64,000 nucleotides of DNA from Hymenopus coronatus (lineage: Eukaryota > Arthropoda > Insecta > Mantodea > Hymenopodidae): NCBI GenBank assembly GCA_030762935.1, contig CM060897.1, positions 112,898,176 through 112,962,175 of the forward strand, given 5' to 3'. The notes under the pieces are model-generated. The model was not told the DNA's origin and did no database searches. It saw only the letters and a program-made list of their open reading frames with translations. Each line of letters begins with the position of its first letter. The first letter of the stretch is position 1. This document shows, one piece after another, positions 35,197 to 46,866 of the stretch. Both the position numbers and the translations under genes were made by a program.

Positions 35197-35452
35197 CTGA
35201 ACTTCAATATCAGGTTTGGTATTTTATCAGCTTTTCATTTTTGAGTTATGCTGGCGGTACACACTCTCACATATACAGAGGCACACACAGATAAGCACAC
35301 CCATGAGCATTTTTCTAAAAAAGTTGTTTTGGATTCAGCAGTCCTGAAAACATGCATTTTCGGTGAAATTTCGGTATCGAATTTTAGATTGGAATACGAG
35401 GTATACTTTCTCTATTTACTATGTACATTGCACATAGAGAATGTGAAATTAT
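35197..35452 (-). mobile_element. Family H copy, palindrome-end half
   Basis: CTGAACTTCAATATCAGGTT, the (CA)n core, GGTGAAATTTCGGTATCGAA and a palindrome TTTACTATGTACATTGCACA. It is the partner of 31872-32125. Confidence 0.7.
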
Positions 35453-35712
35453 ACCTCTTTTAAATAGAGAAACAACGATTTTTTTAATAATAAAAACGAA
35501 ATCACAACTTTGATCAAAAACCTCGGATTTTCCATTGACTATCCTTTGTTCCCTCCAAAATCAGTAACAGCGCTTATTTCTCCGTTTATAAATGTTTAAT
35601 AAAACTGAGATTGGTGACAGTGGAAAACCAAGGGGAGGTTTCAGGGGTTTCGTCGCTCGCATTTAGGAGGTTTGGGGTTTTATCTCCGTGGCCGGCCTAT
35701 ATGACCCATGGG

Positions 35713-36613
35713 TTTTTACTTTCTCTAGCCCCATATGTACAACGTACATAGGGATAGAGAAGTATTGTATTCCACCCAAAAATTCGATACCGAGATTTCA
35801 CCGGAAATACATGTTTTAGGACTCCCTGTATCCAAAAAAAATCATTTTGAGAAAAAGGTCCGTGTGTGTGTGTGTGTGTCCGTATGTCCGTGTGTCCGTG
35901 TGTCTGTGAACACGAAAAGTAGCTAAAATACCAAACTTGATATTTAAGTTTAATATCTTCCAGGGATGCGACACGAAGATTTTGAGAAAATTCCCCCAAC
36001 CCCAAACTACCCTTTACATGGAACTTTTTTCGAAACTTTTGATTTTCTTAAAAATGGCTCTAACGATTTTGATTAAAATATCCTATATTTAAGATATTTG
36101 CCTGACAAATAAAATGTATATCTTGAATTTTCTGGGAATAGCTTCTAAAGACCTGTTTATTCTGGATGAATTTTGCTTAATTTGGCATGAGTAGTAAACC
36201 GTAAGAGATAGACAAAAACTTACTATACAAAAATTTAGGTCTTGTTAAAATACACAAGTTATGTCATACATTTTTCTCGTGGAGCTTACCGTTTTCGAGG
36301 TATTCATTGTTATTAGTTTCAGTTGTAAAGTACTTATACTTTTCTCAGACGGGAGTGTCCGTTTTCATTTTGTTCTACTGGCCAGGAAAAGAGGCGATTT
36401 GTGATGACAATCGTATGACGACAGCTTTTAAAACATTTGACTATCGGTTTAGCCTAGTGTATTCCCTTATTTTCTTCCTACTTATACGGAACTAAGTAAT
36501 AAGAACATTGTGCTAATGAGTGCCACAATTAGCAAGGTGCAGAAAGAAGAAGAATCTTATGTATGAAGTTTGTAGAACAGCTAGAGAAAGTCACGTGAGT
36601 GTAACACATCAGA
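35713..36613 (+). mobile_element. Family H copy, variant-palindrome subfamily
   Basis: Left palindrome CTCTAGCCCCATATGTAC / GTACATAGGGATAGAG: the CCC/GGG pairing replaces the AC/GT of other copies. The copy at 61817 shares the CTCTAGCCCC left arm. The right end has AGTCACGTGAGTGTAACACA then TCAG. Length is 901 bp. Confidence 0.85.
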
Positions 36614-36619
36614 AGGTTT

Positions 36620-36890
36620 TGAAGGTTCCGCTGATCGCCAAGCGAATGCTGGGAAGGTTTCTTTCTCCCCGAATCTCCTGTCTCTCCATGTCGTTTCCAT
36701 TGTCATTTTATTCATCCTTCATCCCATTGGTTTCTTTCAGAGTCGGAAGTGTTGATATGGTGCTCGGTATGGCGTGGCGCGGAAAAAGGACGATCAAAGG
36801 AACTATCTTCGGCTGGTTAAGTGTCTGGCGGGTCTGCCTATCTGACTATAGGGGTTACTTCATCTGGAAATTGTAGGGGCTCTTTCATTG
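36620..36890 (+). mobile_element. SINE family S3, body
   Basis: GCGAATGCTGGGAAGGTTTC, CATGTCGTTTCCATTGTCAT and TATGGCGTGGCGCGG match the inverted copy at 31040-31320. It starts directly at the end of the preceding family H copy. Confidence 0.55.
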
Positions 36891-37048
36891 CTGTGCCGTC
36901 GCTTCTGGTTCCGGTTGCCCGGTGAATTAGATGTAGCACTTAATCGATTTATTTTTTTGGTTTTAATATTGTATATTAATTTTTTAAAATTATTATGATT
37001 CCTTTGAGTTTTATAAGTAGAGGTTGATATTTAATTCAAAACTTGTTG

Positions 37049-37929
37049 TTTTTACTTTCCTTACACGTACTGTGCACATAGTGTATAGAGAAGGTATTAT
37101 AATGCACCCAAAATTCGATACCGAGATTTCACCGGAAATTCATGTTTTGAGACCCCCTTAATGTAAAAAAATAATGTTTAGAAAAATGTCCGTTTATGTG
37201 TCTGTGTATATGTGTGTGTGGGCAGCATAGCTCAAAAACGAAACGACTGTTAAAAACCAAACTTAGTATGTAGGTTTGGTATCTTCCAGGGATGCGACAC
37301 GAAGATTTTTAAGAAAATCCCCCCACACCCAACTACTCATTACATGGAACTTTTTTTTCGAAAACTTTGATTTTCTCAAAAATGGCCATAATGATTTTAA
37401 TTAAAATGTCATATATTAAAGATATTTACATGGCAAATAAAATGTATATCTTGATTTTTTATGAATAGGCTCTGAAGACTACTTTATTCTGGATGAATTT
37501 TACGGAATTTTGCATTACTGCTAAACCGTAAGAGATGGACTACAACTTACCACACAGAAAATGTAGAGCACATTAAAACACAGAATTTATGTTATATACA
37601 TTTATTTCTCGTGGAGTTGATCGTTTTTAAGATATTCTTTTATTTAGTTTCAGCTTTGAAAAGCTTATTATTTTCTCATACAGAAATTTGTTAACTGCTG
37701 TACATTAAACAAAGGAACTTCAGTCACATAGTAACCAGATTTTTACTGTCACTTTAACCTTAACCTGTCACTGGAACTCTCTTATTTTGCTTATACTTAC
37801 AAGGAAGCAAGCCTTTTCTGCTATTTTTTTCTCAATTAGCATGAAGTAAATAGAAGCATAAGCTTTTTTACAATAATTTGTTGCAGAGATGTAGAAAAAG
37901 TCATGTGAATGGAACACATTAGATTTTTT
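37049..37929 (+). mobile_element. Family H copy, full length
   Basis: Palindrome ACGTACTGTGCACATAGTGT at the left. Body with CCAGGGATGCGACACGAAGA. Right hairpin GTCATGTGAATGGAACACAT then TAGATTTTTT. A local duplication ACTTTAACCTTAACCTGTCA lies at 37751. Confidence 0.85.
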
Positions 37930-38269
37930 ATTATCTTAACTCATTCCGCTCCCTCGGGGGCACCCCCTTATGTACAAGAATCACCTGGTCCCCTCCATCC
38001 GTAACGTATTCTTTTTTCTATCACTGGAAAAGGGTTCAGGCAGGCAACAAGAGAGCCATCTTGCACACTGAGGCCTATGCATATCTTTTGAGGCTAACAT
38101 CCACTAGGAGGATGGGATGAGATGAAGAAACCATTGGAGGCCACAGGCAGACAGAACACCATAGACACGCGGATGTCAGAAACGTTTCCAAGCCTAGTAG
38201 CCCATCTCCAGAGAGGGCGTGCAGGCGACCGTCGACTTGGCAGGCTTAGCCTTCACAGAGAGTAATATT
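37930..38269. other. Unassigned, relatively GC-rich interval
   Basis: No domain seen. Its right side may belong to the S3 SINE that follows, since GCGGATGCATACA on the minus strand continues from it. Confidence 0.35.
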
Positions 38270-38545
38270 TCAATTGTGTATGCATCCGCGCCATCTGCCC
38301 GTGATGTATGGCAATGCACCATGCATCCGAACATGGAAACATACATCAAAGAAGAGAAGGAAACGGAATGAGGGTGAAATAATGGAAAAGAAATCGTGGT
38401 AGATCAGAAATCACCCCAGCATAACCTGGGGACTCCGGGAAACCACCAAAACCCATAGGCCAAAGTGGGAGTTAGCCGGAGATTGAACCCGGGACTTCCC
38501 ATGCGAATCCACAAGTCTCCGCGGCGCTGCCTCGCACGGTAAACA
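38270..38545 (-). mobile_element. tRNA-derived SINE, family S3, with clear B box
   Basis: On the minus strand it reads ACCGTGCGAGGCAGCGCC, a B box in AGTCCCGGGTTCAATCTCCG, then GCCTATGGGTTTTGGTGG, TTATGCTGGGGTGATTTC and ATGGCGCGGATGC. It is the best-preserved S3 head in the window. Confidence 0.7.
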
Positions 38546-38809
38546 GAGAAAAAAGTAAAAGCAGGAAAATAATATATTGAACTTAATGCAAAAATGGGAC
38601 CAAAGGAAACGTCACTCCTATATCAGCAATAGCGCTTAATCCTCCGTTAGTAGCCTTATTGGGAACTGAGACTGGCAGTACTGGAATATCTCCTTCCCAA
38701 ATTTCCTTTTAATATGGAGTCTTTCGCCAGCCACTTAAAACTTTAAACCGTTATACATATAATAATATTTGGGATATAAAAAGGAAACAAAAACAAATAA
38801 GTCACCTCT

Positions 38810-39215
38810 GGGAAAACAATGGGATTTTATAAAACATTGGGAAGATGTCCTCCGTATACGTATTCAATGTACACCATTTTTGTGCGACTCCATGCACAGT
38901 ATTTTGCAGATGTCTTGGAATAGTAGCAGTTACTGCCAGGTTGTTGAATATATCGAAGAAATCCGTTCTTTAAGGTAACCAAAAGTCGGTCGGATTTAAA
39001 TCTGGAGATCGCGGCAGCCACATTGTTGGAGAGAGTCTACTGATGCTCGACCCCCAAAGATCTGGGTAATTAATTGCTTTGCAGGGTTGTAGATATGAAG
39101 TACCCTAGCAACAGTGACAACATCGATTACCTTTGGCCTTCCAGATTGCACCTTATCAGCAATAGAACCAGTTTTCTCAAACTTAATGATTAAATCTCTA
39201 TAACTAGAATGGAAA
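38810..39215 (-). pseudogene. Tc1/mariner-superfamily transposase remnant, catalytic middle missing
   Basis: The N-terminal part on the minus strand reads YRDLIIKFEKTGSIADK then VQSGRPKVIDV, a helix-turn-helix typical of insect Tc1/mariner-like transposases. After about 40 more residues the frame shifts and the C-terminal catalytic end appears: MWLPRSPDLNPTDFWLP, a stop, then a tail with ATIPRHLQNTVHG. In intact relatives roughly 150 residues separate these parts. Here they are almost adjacent, so the first two catalytic acidic residues are gone. It is cut at its N terminus by the family H copy at 39224. Certainly non-functional. Confidence 0.8.
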
Positions 39216-39223
39216 ATGAACCT

Positions 39224-40065
39224 ATTACTTTCTCTATACGTACTATGAACATAGTGTGTAGAGAAGGTATTGTATTGCACCAAAAATTCGATACCGAGAT
39301 TTCAGCGGAAATAGATGCTCTGAATACTCCTGAATCCAAAAAAAAAAAAAAAAAAAAACATTTTAAAAACAATTTCCGTACGTGTGTCTGTCTGTCAGTC
39401 TGTGTTTGTGTATGTGTGTGTCTGTGGGCAGCATAGCTCAAAACGAAAACTCCATTAAATACCAAAAGCTCAATATCTTCTAAGAATGCAATACAAAGAT
39501 TTTCAAGAAAATCCCTCCACTCTCAACTACCCTTTACATGGAAAAATTTTCGAAAATATTGGTTTTCTCAAAAATGGATCTAACGATTTTGGTTAAAATA
39601 CTGGGTATTAAATATATTTACATCACAAATAAAATGTATATTTTGAATATTCTGGGAATAACATCAGAAAACCTCTCTTTTCTGAACGAATTTTACAGAA
39701 TTTTGCATAACAGCAAACCGATTACACAAAAATGTAGATACTGTCAAAACACATAATGCAAGTTCTATACATTTTTCTTGTAGAGTTGACAGTTTTCGAG
39801 ATATTCCTTGTTATTGGGTTCAATTTTAAACTACCCAACTTTTGTCAAACGGGATCATACAAAGCGAATCAAGCCTCAATTGTTTCACCAGCTTTGAAAA
39901 TATTTGACTATCGTTTAGCCTAATAAAATTTCCCTTTTACTTACTAGGAAGCAAGTAATTCGACAATTTCTTCTAATGTTTATCTCGATTAACATGATGT
40001 AGATAAAATAATAATCTTTTGTAAGAATAGTTTGTATATGGAACAACTAGAGAAAGTTATATGAG
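39224..40065 (+). mobile_element. Family H copy, right hairpin lost
   Basis: Palindrome ACGTACTATGAACATAGTGT with closing stem GTGTAGAG. An A-run (39340-39358) and (GT)n core follow. The right end stops at AGAGAAAGTTATATGAGAG without a CACAT arm. Confidence 0.8.
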
Positions 40066-40296
40066 AGTTTTCCCCCACTTTCTTCTCTTTCCCGTGATAT
40101 TCAACATTCAACTATCCTTTTTATGTTGTCAAATTTCTTTTTTCCAATTTCTTACCATTTTATATAGACAGTTAAAAGTTAAGACATTGTCTTTATCCCC
40201 GCATAAAATACAGCTTTCTGGTTCATTATCTCTTATCCCTTTTAAAGGTAATGCTCCTGTACTCATCCAAGCTAATCCTTCTCTTTCTTGTTTTGC

Positions 40297-40947
40297 AGCG
40301 GTATTTTCGTTTTGGGAGGCTTCACGTTATGTGCGCCATATGCAGCGTAACTGTCACTTCCTAACAACTCCTCTTCTCTCACGTACCTGGTACTGAAGTT
40401 CCTCCGGGATGGGTTACCACGGCGTTGCGCAGTCTTGCATGAATCTTGACTCTCCCAGGCGTGGATTTAGCTAGTGGGTAGAGTTGTAGGAGTGTTCTTG
40501 TAGATATTAAGAAAAACAGTTGAAAACCTTTTACTGTTATTTGTTATGAAGGAGATACTCTTAATTACACTGTTTTCATTGAGTACATGGCACAATTCAC
40601 TTTCACTTAATCACGAGCGGCGTTACTTTACTTCACAGGCGAATTATTAGCAAACAGTCCAACGTGGGCTCTCTCAGAGAATTCTTAACAACGGCGACGT
40701 GGCGTCTCCCACGGGTGATTTCTTAGCAACTCCCTCGATGGGCCAAACCTTAGTTATTATATACAAAAACCAGTGTCATGGTGGCTTCTTTCTGATTGGT
40801 TAGAAATGTCACCGTCATTACCCAAAAATCATTGCAAATCTCCCAGAATGCGTCATAATAATCACGTGATATCACGAATATAAAGGAGAAGTCCCCTTGT
40901 GTGCTTTAAACGGTGGTTTCCCCTTATACTAAACTTGTATCTTGAGA
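40297..40947 (-). repeat. Promoter-like dispersed repeat, copy 2 (inverted)
   Basis: Reverse-complement partner of 1811-2672, collinear over about 650 bp. Shared landmarks: CACGTG (40863-40868), TATATAA box near 40760, GTGAATTGTGCCATGTACTC and the donor-like CCAGGTACGT (reverse complement of 40381-40390). It lacks the 20-bp tandem duplication. The pair is about 38 kb apart in inverted orientation. Confidence 0.6.
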
Positions 40948-41418
40948 TGTTTCATACACATTTTTAGCAGATTCTTACCTTTGCTCTATATTCACTTATA
41001 TCAATATTTCAAGACCCCCCTCTAGGATCACTGTACTTCTTCCTGGTTTTATTAATTCTACCAATGCCACCCCCTTTCGATGCTGCTCCGCTGTGCCCTT
41101 AAACGTCTTTACAGAACACTATACTTTTTCTCTATGTCTGATACCCCCAAATTTTCGCCGCATATAACTTTATTACCTTTTGTTGCCTCTCTAATCACTT
41201 ATTGTCCTTCTCTGGTAACTTATATTTATAAATCGTAATTCCTCTCATTGCCGCTTTACCTTTTACTTCTATCTTTCTGCAATGAACTGCCCAGCCTCAT
41301 TACAACTTCATCTTAACCCCAAATAGTCAAACTCAATTTTTTCCTTTCAAATATTGTTTATCCTCCTTCTTTAATTTGGTTCCTTTTTTGTAGTCACTAT
41401 CTTAGATTTGTTAATATT
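40948..41418. other. Unassigned, pyrimidine-rich interval
   Basis: Strong C/T bias on the plus strand, few purine runs. No frame, domain or family block recognised. Confidence 0.4.
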
Positions 41419-42240
41419 TATTACTTTTTCTAGCACGTATGTAGAATCCACTTAGTAGATAGAGAAGGTACCTATTGCACTTTACCCAAAATGTTATAAC
41501 AAGTTTTCTCCGAAAATATAGTTTTAAGACGCTTGAGTCCAAAAAGCATTTTTAGAAAAAGATCCGTGTGTGTACTTGGTATTTATGTTTAGTATCTTCC
41601 AAGAATGCGACACGAAGATTTTTAAAACATCCACTCATCACAAACCACTATTTACATAGACTTTTTTTGAAAATGCTTTTCTCAAAAATTGTTCTTAGGA
41701 TTTTGATTAAAATAGCGTATATTAAAGGTATGCCTACACATCACAAATAAAATGCATATTTTGAATTTTCTGGGATTGGCCTCTTAAGAACTCTTTATTC
41801 TGGATGAGTTTTGTACATTGTTGAATAGCGGTTAAACTGAAAGAAATAAATAAAAACTTATTACAAAAGAAATGCTGATCTCGTTGAAACACACAATTTA
41901 TGTCATATACGTTTTTCTTGTAGAGTTGACCGTTTTCAAGATGTTCCTTGTTACTGGTTACAGTTTTAAAATCCTTAAAGCTTTTCTCGTACTTTTCTCA
42001 ACTCCTGGAAATGCAAAGAAACGGATTTCAACAAAATGGCAACTACCTTTTATAAGATTTGACTATCGCGTTACCCAAATGTACTCTCTTATTTCCTTTC
42101 TACTTATAAGTAAGCAAGTAATAAGACCATTTCCGTTAATGTTTATCTCTATTATCATAAAATAGATGGGGAATAAGGTTTTTAACAATAATTTATTACC
42201 AAGATGTAGAGAAAGATATGAATGGAACACATCAGATTTT
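41419..42240 (+). mobile_element. Family H copy joined head-to-tail to a second copy
   Basis: The left end ACTTTTTCTAGCACGTATGT is decayed. The right hairpin (GATATGAATGGAACACATCA) runs into GATTTTTACTTTCTC. The T-run is thus shared with the left end of the next unit (42238-42298). Confidence 0.8.
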
Positions 42241-42298
42241 TACTTTCTCTATACGTACTATGTACATGGTGTATACAGAAGGTATTGTATTTTTTTAC
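42238..42298 (+). mobile_element. Family H palindrome-end stub in tandem
   Basis: TTTACTTTCTCTATACGTAC, then ACTATGTACATGGTGTATAC and AGAAGGTATTGTATT, then non-family sequence. It is a truncated second unit in direct tandem. Confidence 0.75.
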
Positions 42299-42925
42299 TC
42301 TTTCCAGTATGTGATCTATGAATAAGGTGAACAGTATTGGATTAATTTACAATCTTACTTATATTATTGCGCGCTGAAATTTCTAGACGTTTGGTAACTT
42401 TGGTCTGGTTTACTCAATAACGATTCTCTCATATCCCAGTAGCCTTTTTGCTGTAAAAGCTTGTGAACCTCATAAATTTCAGTACAGATTCCAAGAAAGT
42501 AGATTTAGCTGCAGGGCTTAGACGCGAGTAGGAATAGAATGGATGCTTAATCTGAGAGGCTTGAGAAATTGAATTGCCTAACAGAGAGAGTGTCACCAGA
42601 CCAAGTGAAAAAAGGAGGAGACGGAGAAGGGGAATTGCAATTGGATTAGTACCCGATTAGCAACTGCTAGTTACGAGCTAGAAATAAGAATTCCTCGGGA
42701 TATAAATAGAGAGGTCTCATAAATACACGAGGGAAGCAGGCAACGACAGCCCTGTAATATAGAGCTTTAGGGGGATGAAGGGGAGACGAAAATGGTATAG
42801 AGTGGCAACGAGAAGAAACGGGAGGCAAATGAGGGGTTTGAAATTGCTTCGTATTATCGAACTATCCATATCTCAAAGAAATAACGAGAACCGAGCACCT
42901 TACCTGCTTTTTTGCCACCTTGTTT
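42299..42925. other. Unassigned interval
   Basis: No recognised domain. The plus frame 42775-43020 runs from here into the LTR-like repeat and is unsupported. Confidence 0.35.
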
Positions 42926-43845
42926 TGTGCTTCAGAAGTATCAATTTTATGTCTGCGATACGAATCGTGCAAGCATTAAAGGGAACTCTTTCGAAACGCT
43001 TTGAGTGGCTGATGGTTTAGTAACTCCTTAATGCCCTTTTTGTATTTAACGCCCGCTGTTACTGTCATGGAACCGCAAGCGATGACAGTAATGATATATG
43101 GAATTAAGATGAAGCACCAGTGGAATGCAATGGCAGGGGAAACGGGAGAGCCCGGAGAAAACCCGCCCCTGCGCCGCTTTGTCCACCTTGTCCCACATGC
43201 GGTCGCTTGGGATAAACCCGGGTCTTTTCGGTGAGCGGCAAATGGTCTAACCACTTGGCCACGGTGCGGCCTCCTTATCGTAGCACATTACACACATAAG
43301 TTTTGTTAAGGTTTCAGATATTTTAATGCCTTTTTAAGAATTTCATATTGTGACTAGTACTGCAGCCGTAATCGCCGAATGTAAGTGAACGCATACTTCG
43401 TAAGTCATAGCTCATTGTTGGCATCCATCGTTGCACCTGCGTTAGTGGACACGTGTGCCGGCAGCAAGTTGTTTTGACATCTCAGCTGTGATTGCTACAC
43501 CTGTGTGAGTGAACACGTGTACTATCGGAAAGCTCTTTGGCGTCAAAATCGGCATTGTTTGTGACACCGTGCATGTGTAACTGCTTCTGAAGATTTCCTG
43601 CCACGTGACCAAGAGGTATAAGAAGGGGAACTGGAATTGCATAACGAGGAACAGTTGAGATTCGACCGGAAATTTGTAGCGCGCAGTAGTTGAAATTGTT
43701 ATCAAGACAATTATGAGCATATACCGATTGTAATTAATTTGTGCAAAAAATAAATAGTCGTTTGTTGGAGTAAAATGAGTTTTTATTTCTATATTATACT
43801 AATCCTTAAAAATAAAAACGAACAATTGTAACTGTTTTATATTTT
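42926..43845 (+). repeat. E-box/TATA direct repeat, copy 1 (LTR-like?)
   Basis: Pairs with 44589-45215. Shared: TATCAATTTTATGT, TTAAGGTTTCAGATATTTT, CATAGCTCATTGTTGGCAT, three CACGTG E-boxes upstream (GGACACGTGTGCCGG, GAACACGTGTAC, CCACGTGACC) and GAGGTATAAGAAGGGGAA as TATA box near 43613. AAATAAATAG lies near 43748 as a poly-A-like signal. An S1 SINE interrupts this copy only. It could be an LTR pair or a tandem promoter duplication. No retroviral-type internal domain lies between the copies. Confidence 0.6.
43031..43268 (-). mobile_element. tRNA-derived SINE, family S1, with empty-site evidence
   Basis: The head on the minus strand reads GCCGCACCGTGGCCAAGTGG then TTAGACCATTTGCCG, an A box, followed by a degenerate B box (CCCGGGTTTATCCC). 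CTCCTTA occurs at both borders (around 43024 and 43270). The sister repeat at 44670-44700 lacks the SINE and serves as the uninterrupted site. Confidence 0.8.
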
Positions 43846-43847
43846 AA

Positions 43848-44588
43848 TTTTTACTTTCTCTACACTTACTATGTACAAAGGGTATGGAGAAGGTATTGTA
43901 TTCCACCCAAAAACTCGATACCGAGATTTCACCGGAAATTGATGTATGGTATCTTCCCTGGATGCGACACAAAGGTTTTCAAGAAAATCTCCCCAACCCC
44001 AACTTCCCTTTACACGGAAAATATGCCGAAATTTTGGTTTTCTCAAAAATTTCTAACGATTTTGATTAAAATCTCGTATATTTAAGGTATTTACATGATA
44101 AATAAAATGTATATCCTGAATTTTACGGGAATAGCCTCTGAAAACCTCTTTATAATGTTTTTTTTTTTTTTTCTGAATATTGCATAACTAGCAAACCGTA
44201 AAAGATTGACAAAAATTTAGTACAAAAAGAATGTAAATCTCATTAACACACACAATTTATGTTACAAATATATATTCCTGAAGCTGACCGTTTTCGAAAT
44301 ATTACTTTATATTTGTTTCAGTTTTAAAATACGGGACTTGTCAACACCTGGCCACGTAAAGAAACGGATTTCAATCACATAGCAACCACATTTTAAAACA
44401 TTTGATTGTCAATTTAACCTAGTGTATCGCCTTACTTCCCTTCTACTTACAAAGAACTAAGTGTTGAGAAAGTTTATGCTAATGATTATCTCGATTAGTA
44501 TAAAGTGGATAGAAGAATAGGCTTTTTAACAATAATTTGTTACAGAGATGTAGAGAAAATCATGTGAGTGGAGCACATCAGGGTTTTT
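43848..44588 (+). mobile_element. Family H copy, (GT)n core deleted
   Basis: Palindrome ACTTACTATGTACAAAGGGT. The sequence jumps from TTTCACCGGAAATTGATGT to GGTATCTTCCCTGGATGCGA, so about 140 bp with the (GT)n core and first half of the internal palindrome are missing. The right end is ATCATGTGAGTGGAGCACAT. It lies exactly between the two E-box/TATA repeats. Confidence 0.8.
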
Positions 44589-45215
44589 GCTTCTGAATTA
44601 TCAATTTTATGTGTGCAACACGAATTGTACAAGTATTAAAGGGAAGTCTTTCGAAACGTTTAGTGACCGCTTAGTGCCTGGCGTAGCATTTTATACACAT
44701 AAGTTCTGTTAAGGTTTCAGATATTTTTATGCTTTTTAAGAATTTCATATTGTGACTACGTACAGCAGTGGTATCTCCGAACGTGTGTAAACAGCTTGCT
44801 TCATAAGTCATAGCTCATTGTTGGCATTCATTGTTACCTGCTTTAGTGGACACGTGTGCCGGCGGCAAGTTCTTTTAGTACCTCAGCTGTGATTGGTACA
44901 CCTGTGCGAGAGGACACATGTGCTGTTGGAAGGTTCTTTGATGTCGAAGCCCGACATTGTTACACCCGAGTGAGTGTATGACACCGTGCATGTGTAACTG
45001 CTTCTGGAAATTTCCTTCCACGTGACCGAGAGGTATAAGAAGGGGAAAGTCGAAATTGTTACGAAAACATTGAAGAAATACAGTTAATTGTTAGCAGATA
45101 CTGATTGTAATCAGTTCGTGCAAGAAATACATAGTTGTTTGTTGGAGTAAAAGGCGCGCTTTTGTTTCAATATTATGCTAATCCTTAAAAAAATAGTTGT
45201 AGCAGTTTTATAGTG
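44589..45215 (+). repeat. E-box/TATA direct repeat, copy 2
   Basis: Uninterrupted partner of 42926-43845. TATA box GAGGTATAAGAAGGGGAA near 45029. E-boxes GGACACGTGTGCCGG and CCACGTGACC are kept, and the middle one has mutated to CACATG. The poly-A-like signal has become AAATACATAG. Confidence 0.6.
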
Positions 45216-45544
45216 TAAAAGTATTAATTTTTCAACAAGAAAACTCCAAGCTAATGTAACCCAACCTCCAACACTTCAGGAACATAACTGGGAACTGATC
45301 TTTCTTACATCCTCTACCATGTACAGTGATGAAAAAAAATTACAAAATTCTGTCAAGAATGCCTAACTGACAAGGCAAAACAAACATAACTAGATTTTTA
45401 AAAATTTTTTTCATTTATATCCCCCTTTAGCTTCTTTAATCATATCGGCAGCTTTTGGCTTGAGAAACTAAATTACTGGTGTTTTCTTCCTGAAGTATAG
45501 CAACCTTAACTGGGTTTTGCAGTTTACTATTAAATACACACATA
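45216..45544. other. Unassigned AT-rich interval
   Basis: Nothing recognised beyond simple AT-rich sequence. Confidence 0.4.
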
Positions 45545-45680
45545 AATTTATACTTTCAAACATTGTGGGGGACAGGGAATGATCCTTGTTAAAGAAAAAT
45601 TGCCGGAATGCAAACCCGGGACCTCTAGATTAAGAAGTCAGAACACTGACCACTCAACCGCAGAGACAGCCGGATAAATG
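45545..45680 (-). mobile_element. tRNA-derived SINE head, family S8
   Basis: The minus strand gives GCGGTTGAGTGGTCAGTGTT (A box) and GGTCCCGGGTTTGCATTCCG (B box, one substitution) with tRNA-like spacing, then AATTTTTCTTTAACAAGG. Only one copy is seen here. Confidence 0.55.
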
Positions 45681-45782
45681 TTGATCTTAAATTAGCTCTC
45701 CAAAACGGAGATAAAATGATTAGAAGATAAACCTGTAAAATAGTTAACTGTTGGAATATTTTCCACATAAATACGTTTAACC

Positions 45783-45960
45783 ACGAAGAGAGGCGTGCGA
45801 CTCGCAATCGGGAGGTTGGGCTCAATCTCCGGCGACCGCCAACTCTCATGTGTTTTTCGTGGTGTCCGAAAGGCGGTAGGAGAATGCTGGGATGTTTCGT
45901 CTTCTACCAGAGGTTTTCTGTCCATTTCTTTCATCCCTCTTGTGTGGAATTCCACAAGAA
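45783..45960 (+). mobile_element. tRNA-derived SINE, family S3
   Basis: B box AGGTTGGGCTCAATCTCCGG, then CGACCGCCAACTCTCATGTG, GGAGAATGCTGGGATGTTTC and TGTCCATTTCTTTCATCCC. The A box is weak. Confidence 0.6.
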
Positions 45961-45971
45961 AGCATTGTTTA

Positions 45972-46390
45972 AATCTGACGTGTTTCCATTCTCATGACTT
46001 ACTCTACATCTCTGTAACAAAACATTCTTATCAAGCTTATTCTTCTATCTACTCCACGCTAATTGAGCTAAACATTAGCAGAAATGGCCATATTACTTAA
46101 TTAGTTGTAAGTAGAAGGGAAGTAAGGGAATGCACTAGACTAAAGTGATAGTCAAATCCTTTAAAAGCCGGTTACTTTGTGATTGATTTTTTTTTTTTTT
46201 TTTTTTTTTTGCATGGCCAGAAGCTGTCAAACTCCTGCATGAGGAAGGTTTTTTTTAAGTGTTTGAAAATTGAAACCAATATAAAGGTATATGTTGGAAA
46301 TGGCCAACTCCACGATAAGAACGTATATGACATAAATTTTGTTTTAATGAGGTCTATGTTTTTGAGTTGTAGATTTCTGTCCCTTTTCCA
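45972..46390 (-). mobile_element. Family H fragment ending in a (GTCC)n expansion
   Basis: A minus copy from TGACGTGTTTCCATTCTCAT, with a T-run at 46184-46210, to the conserved block that normally reads TTTGTCCATCTCTTACGG. Here the TCCATC is followed by six GTCC units and three ATCC units (46389-46430), after which family H sequence stops. Confidence 0.75.
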
Positions 46391-46684
46391 TCCGTCCGTC
46401 CGTCCGTCCGTCCGTCCATCCATCCATCCAACGATTAAAAACAAATTGGAAAGTGTGTTCATAAACTTGTTCAATATTTTATGAAATAATGCAAAATATC
46501 TTTCGTTTTTAAATTTTAACAAAACAAAATTACTACTGTTATCTATTTCTTTTTATAGCCCCAAATATTTTACGATAGAAAAATATGTCAATGTTTTAAT
46601 CATGTCTGTAATTTCAATGTATAGCTTAGACCAGTCGCCTCCAAGGTCTATATCACCAGATATACTGAGCCGCACTACAAATTC
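46391..46684. other. Unassigned AT-rich interval
   Basis: Lies downstream (3') of the hAT remnant. No hAT-type terminal repeat found. It holds the (GTCC)n/(ATCC)n tract at its left edge. Confidence 0.4.
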
Positions 46685-46866
46685 ATTGGGGGCAGTTGGC
46701 AGTAGTGGACAGAGTCACAGTCTGTTCTGTAAATACATGCCACAGGCGACCGAGAAGACTGATTTTAGCAGAGGAATTATGACACAAGAGTTCCAAATAT
46801 ACTTCAATATCATGTGCGATTACTTTTAACTGCGCACATAGGTTTGCATCTGCTATTCGAGATCGT

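Noticed and set aside
34119..35207. 362-codon minus frame rich in LPACLPA and TYLPT
   Set aside because: The same microsatellite artefact on the mirrored arm and the GGCA array.
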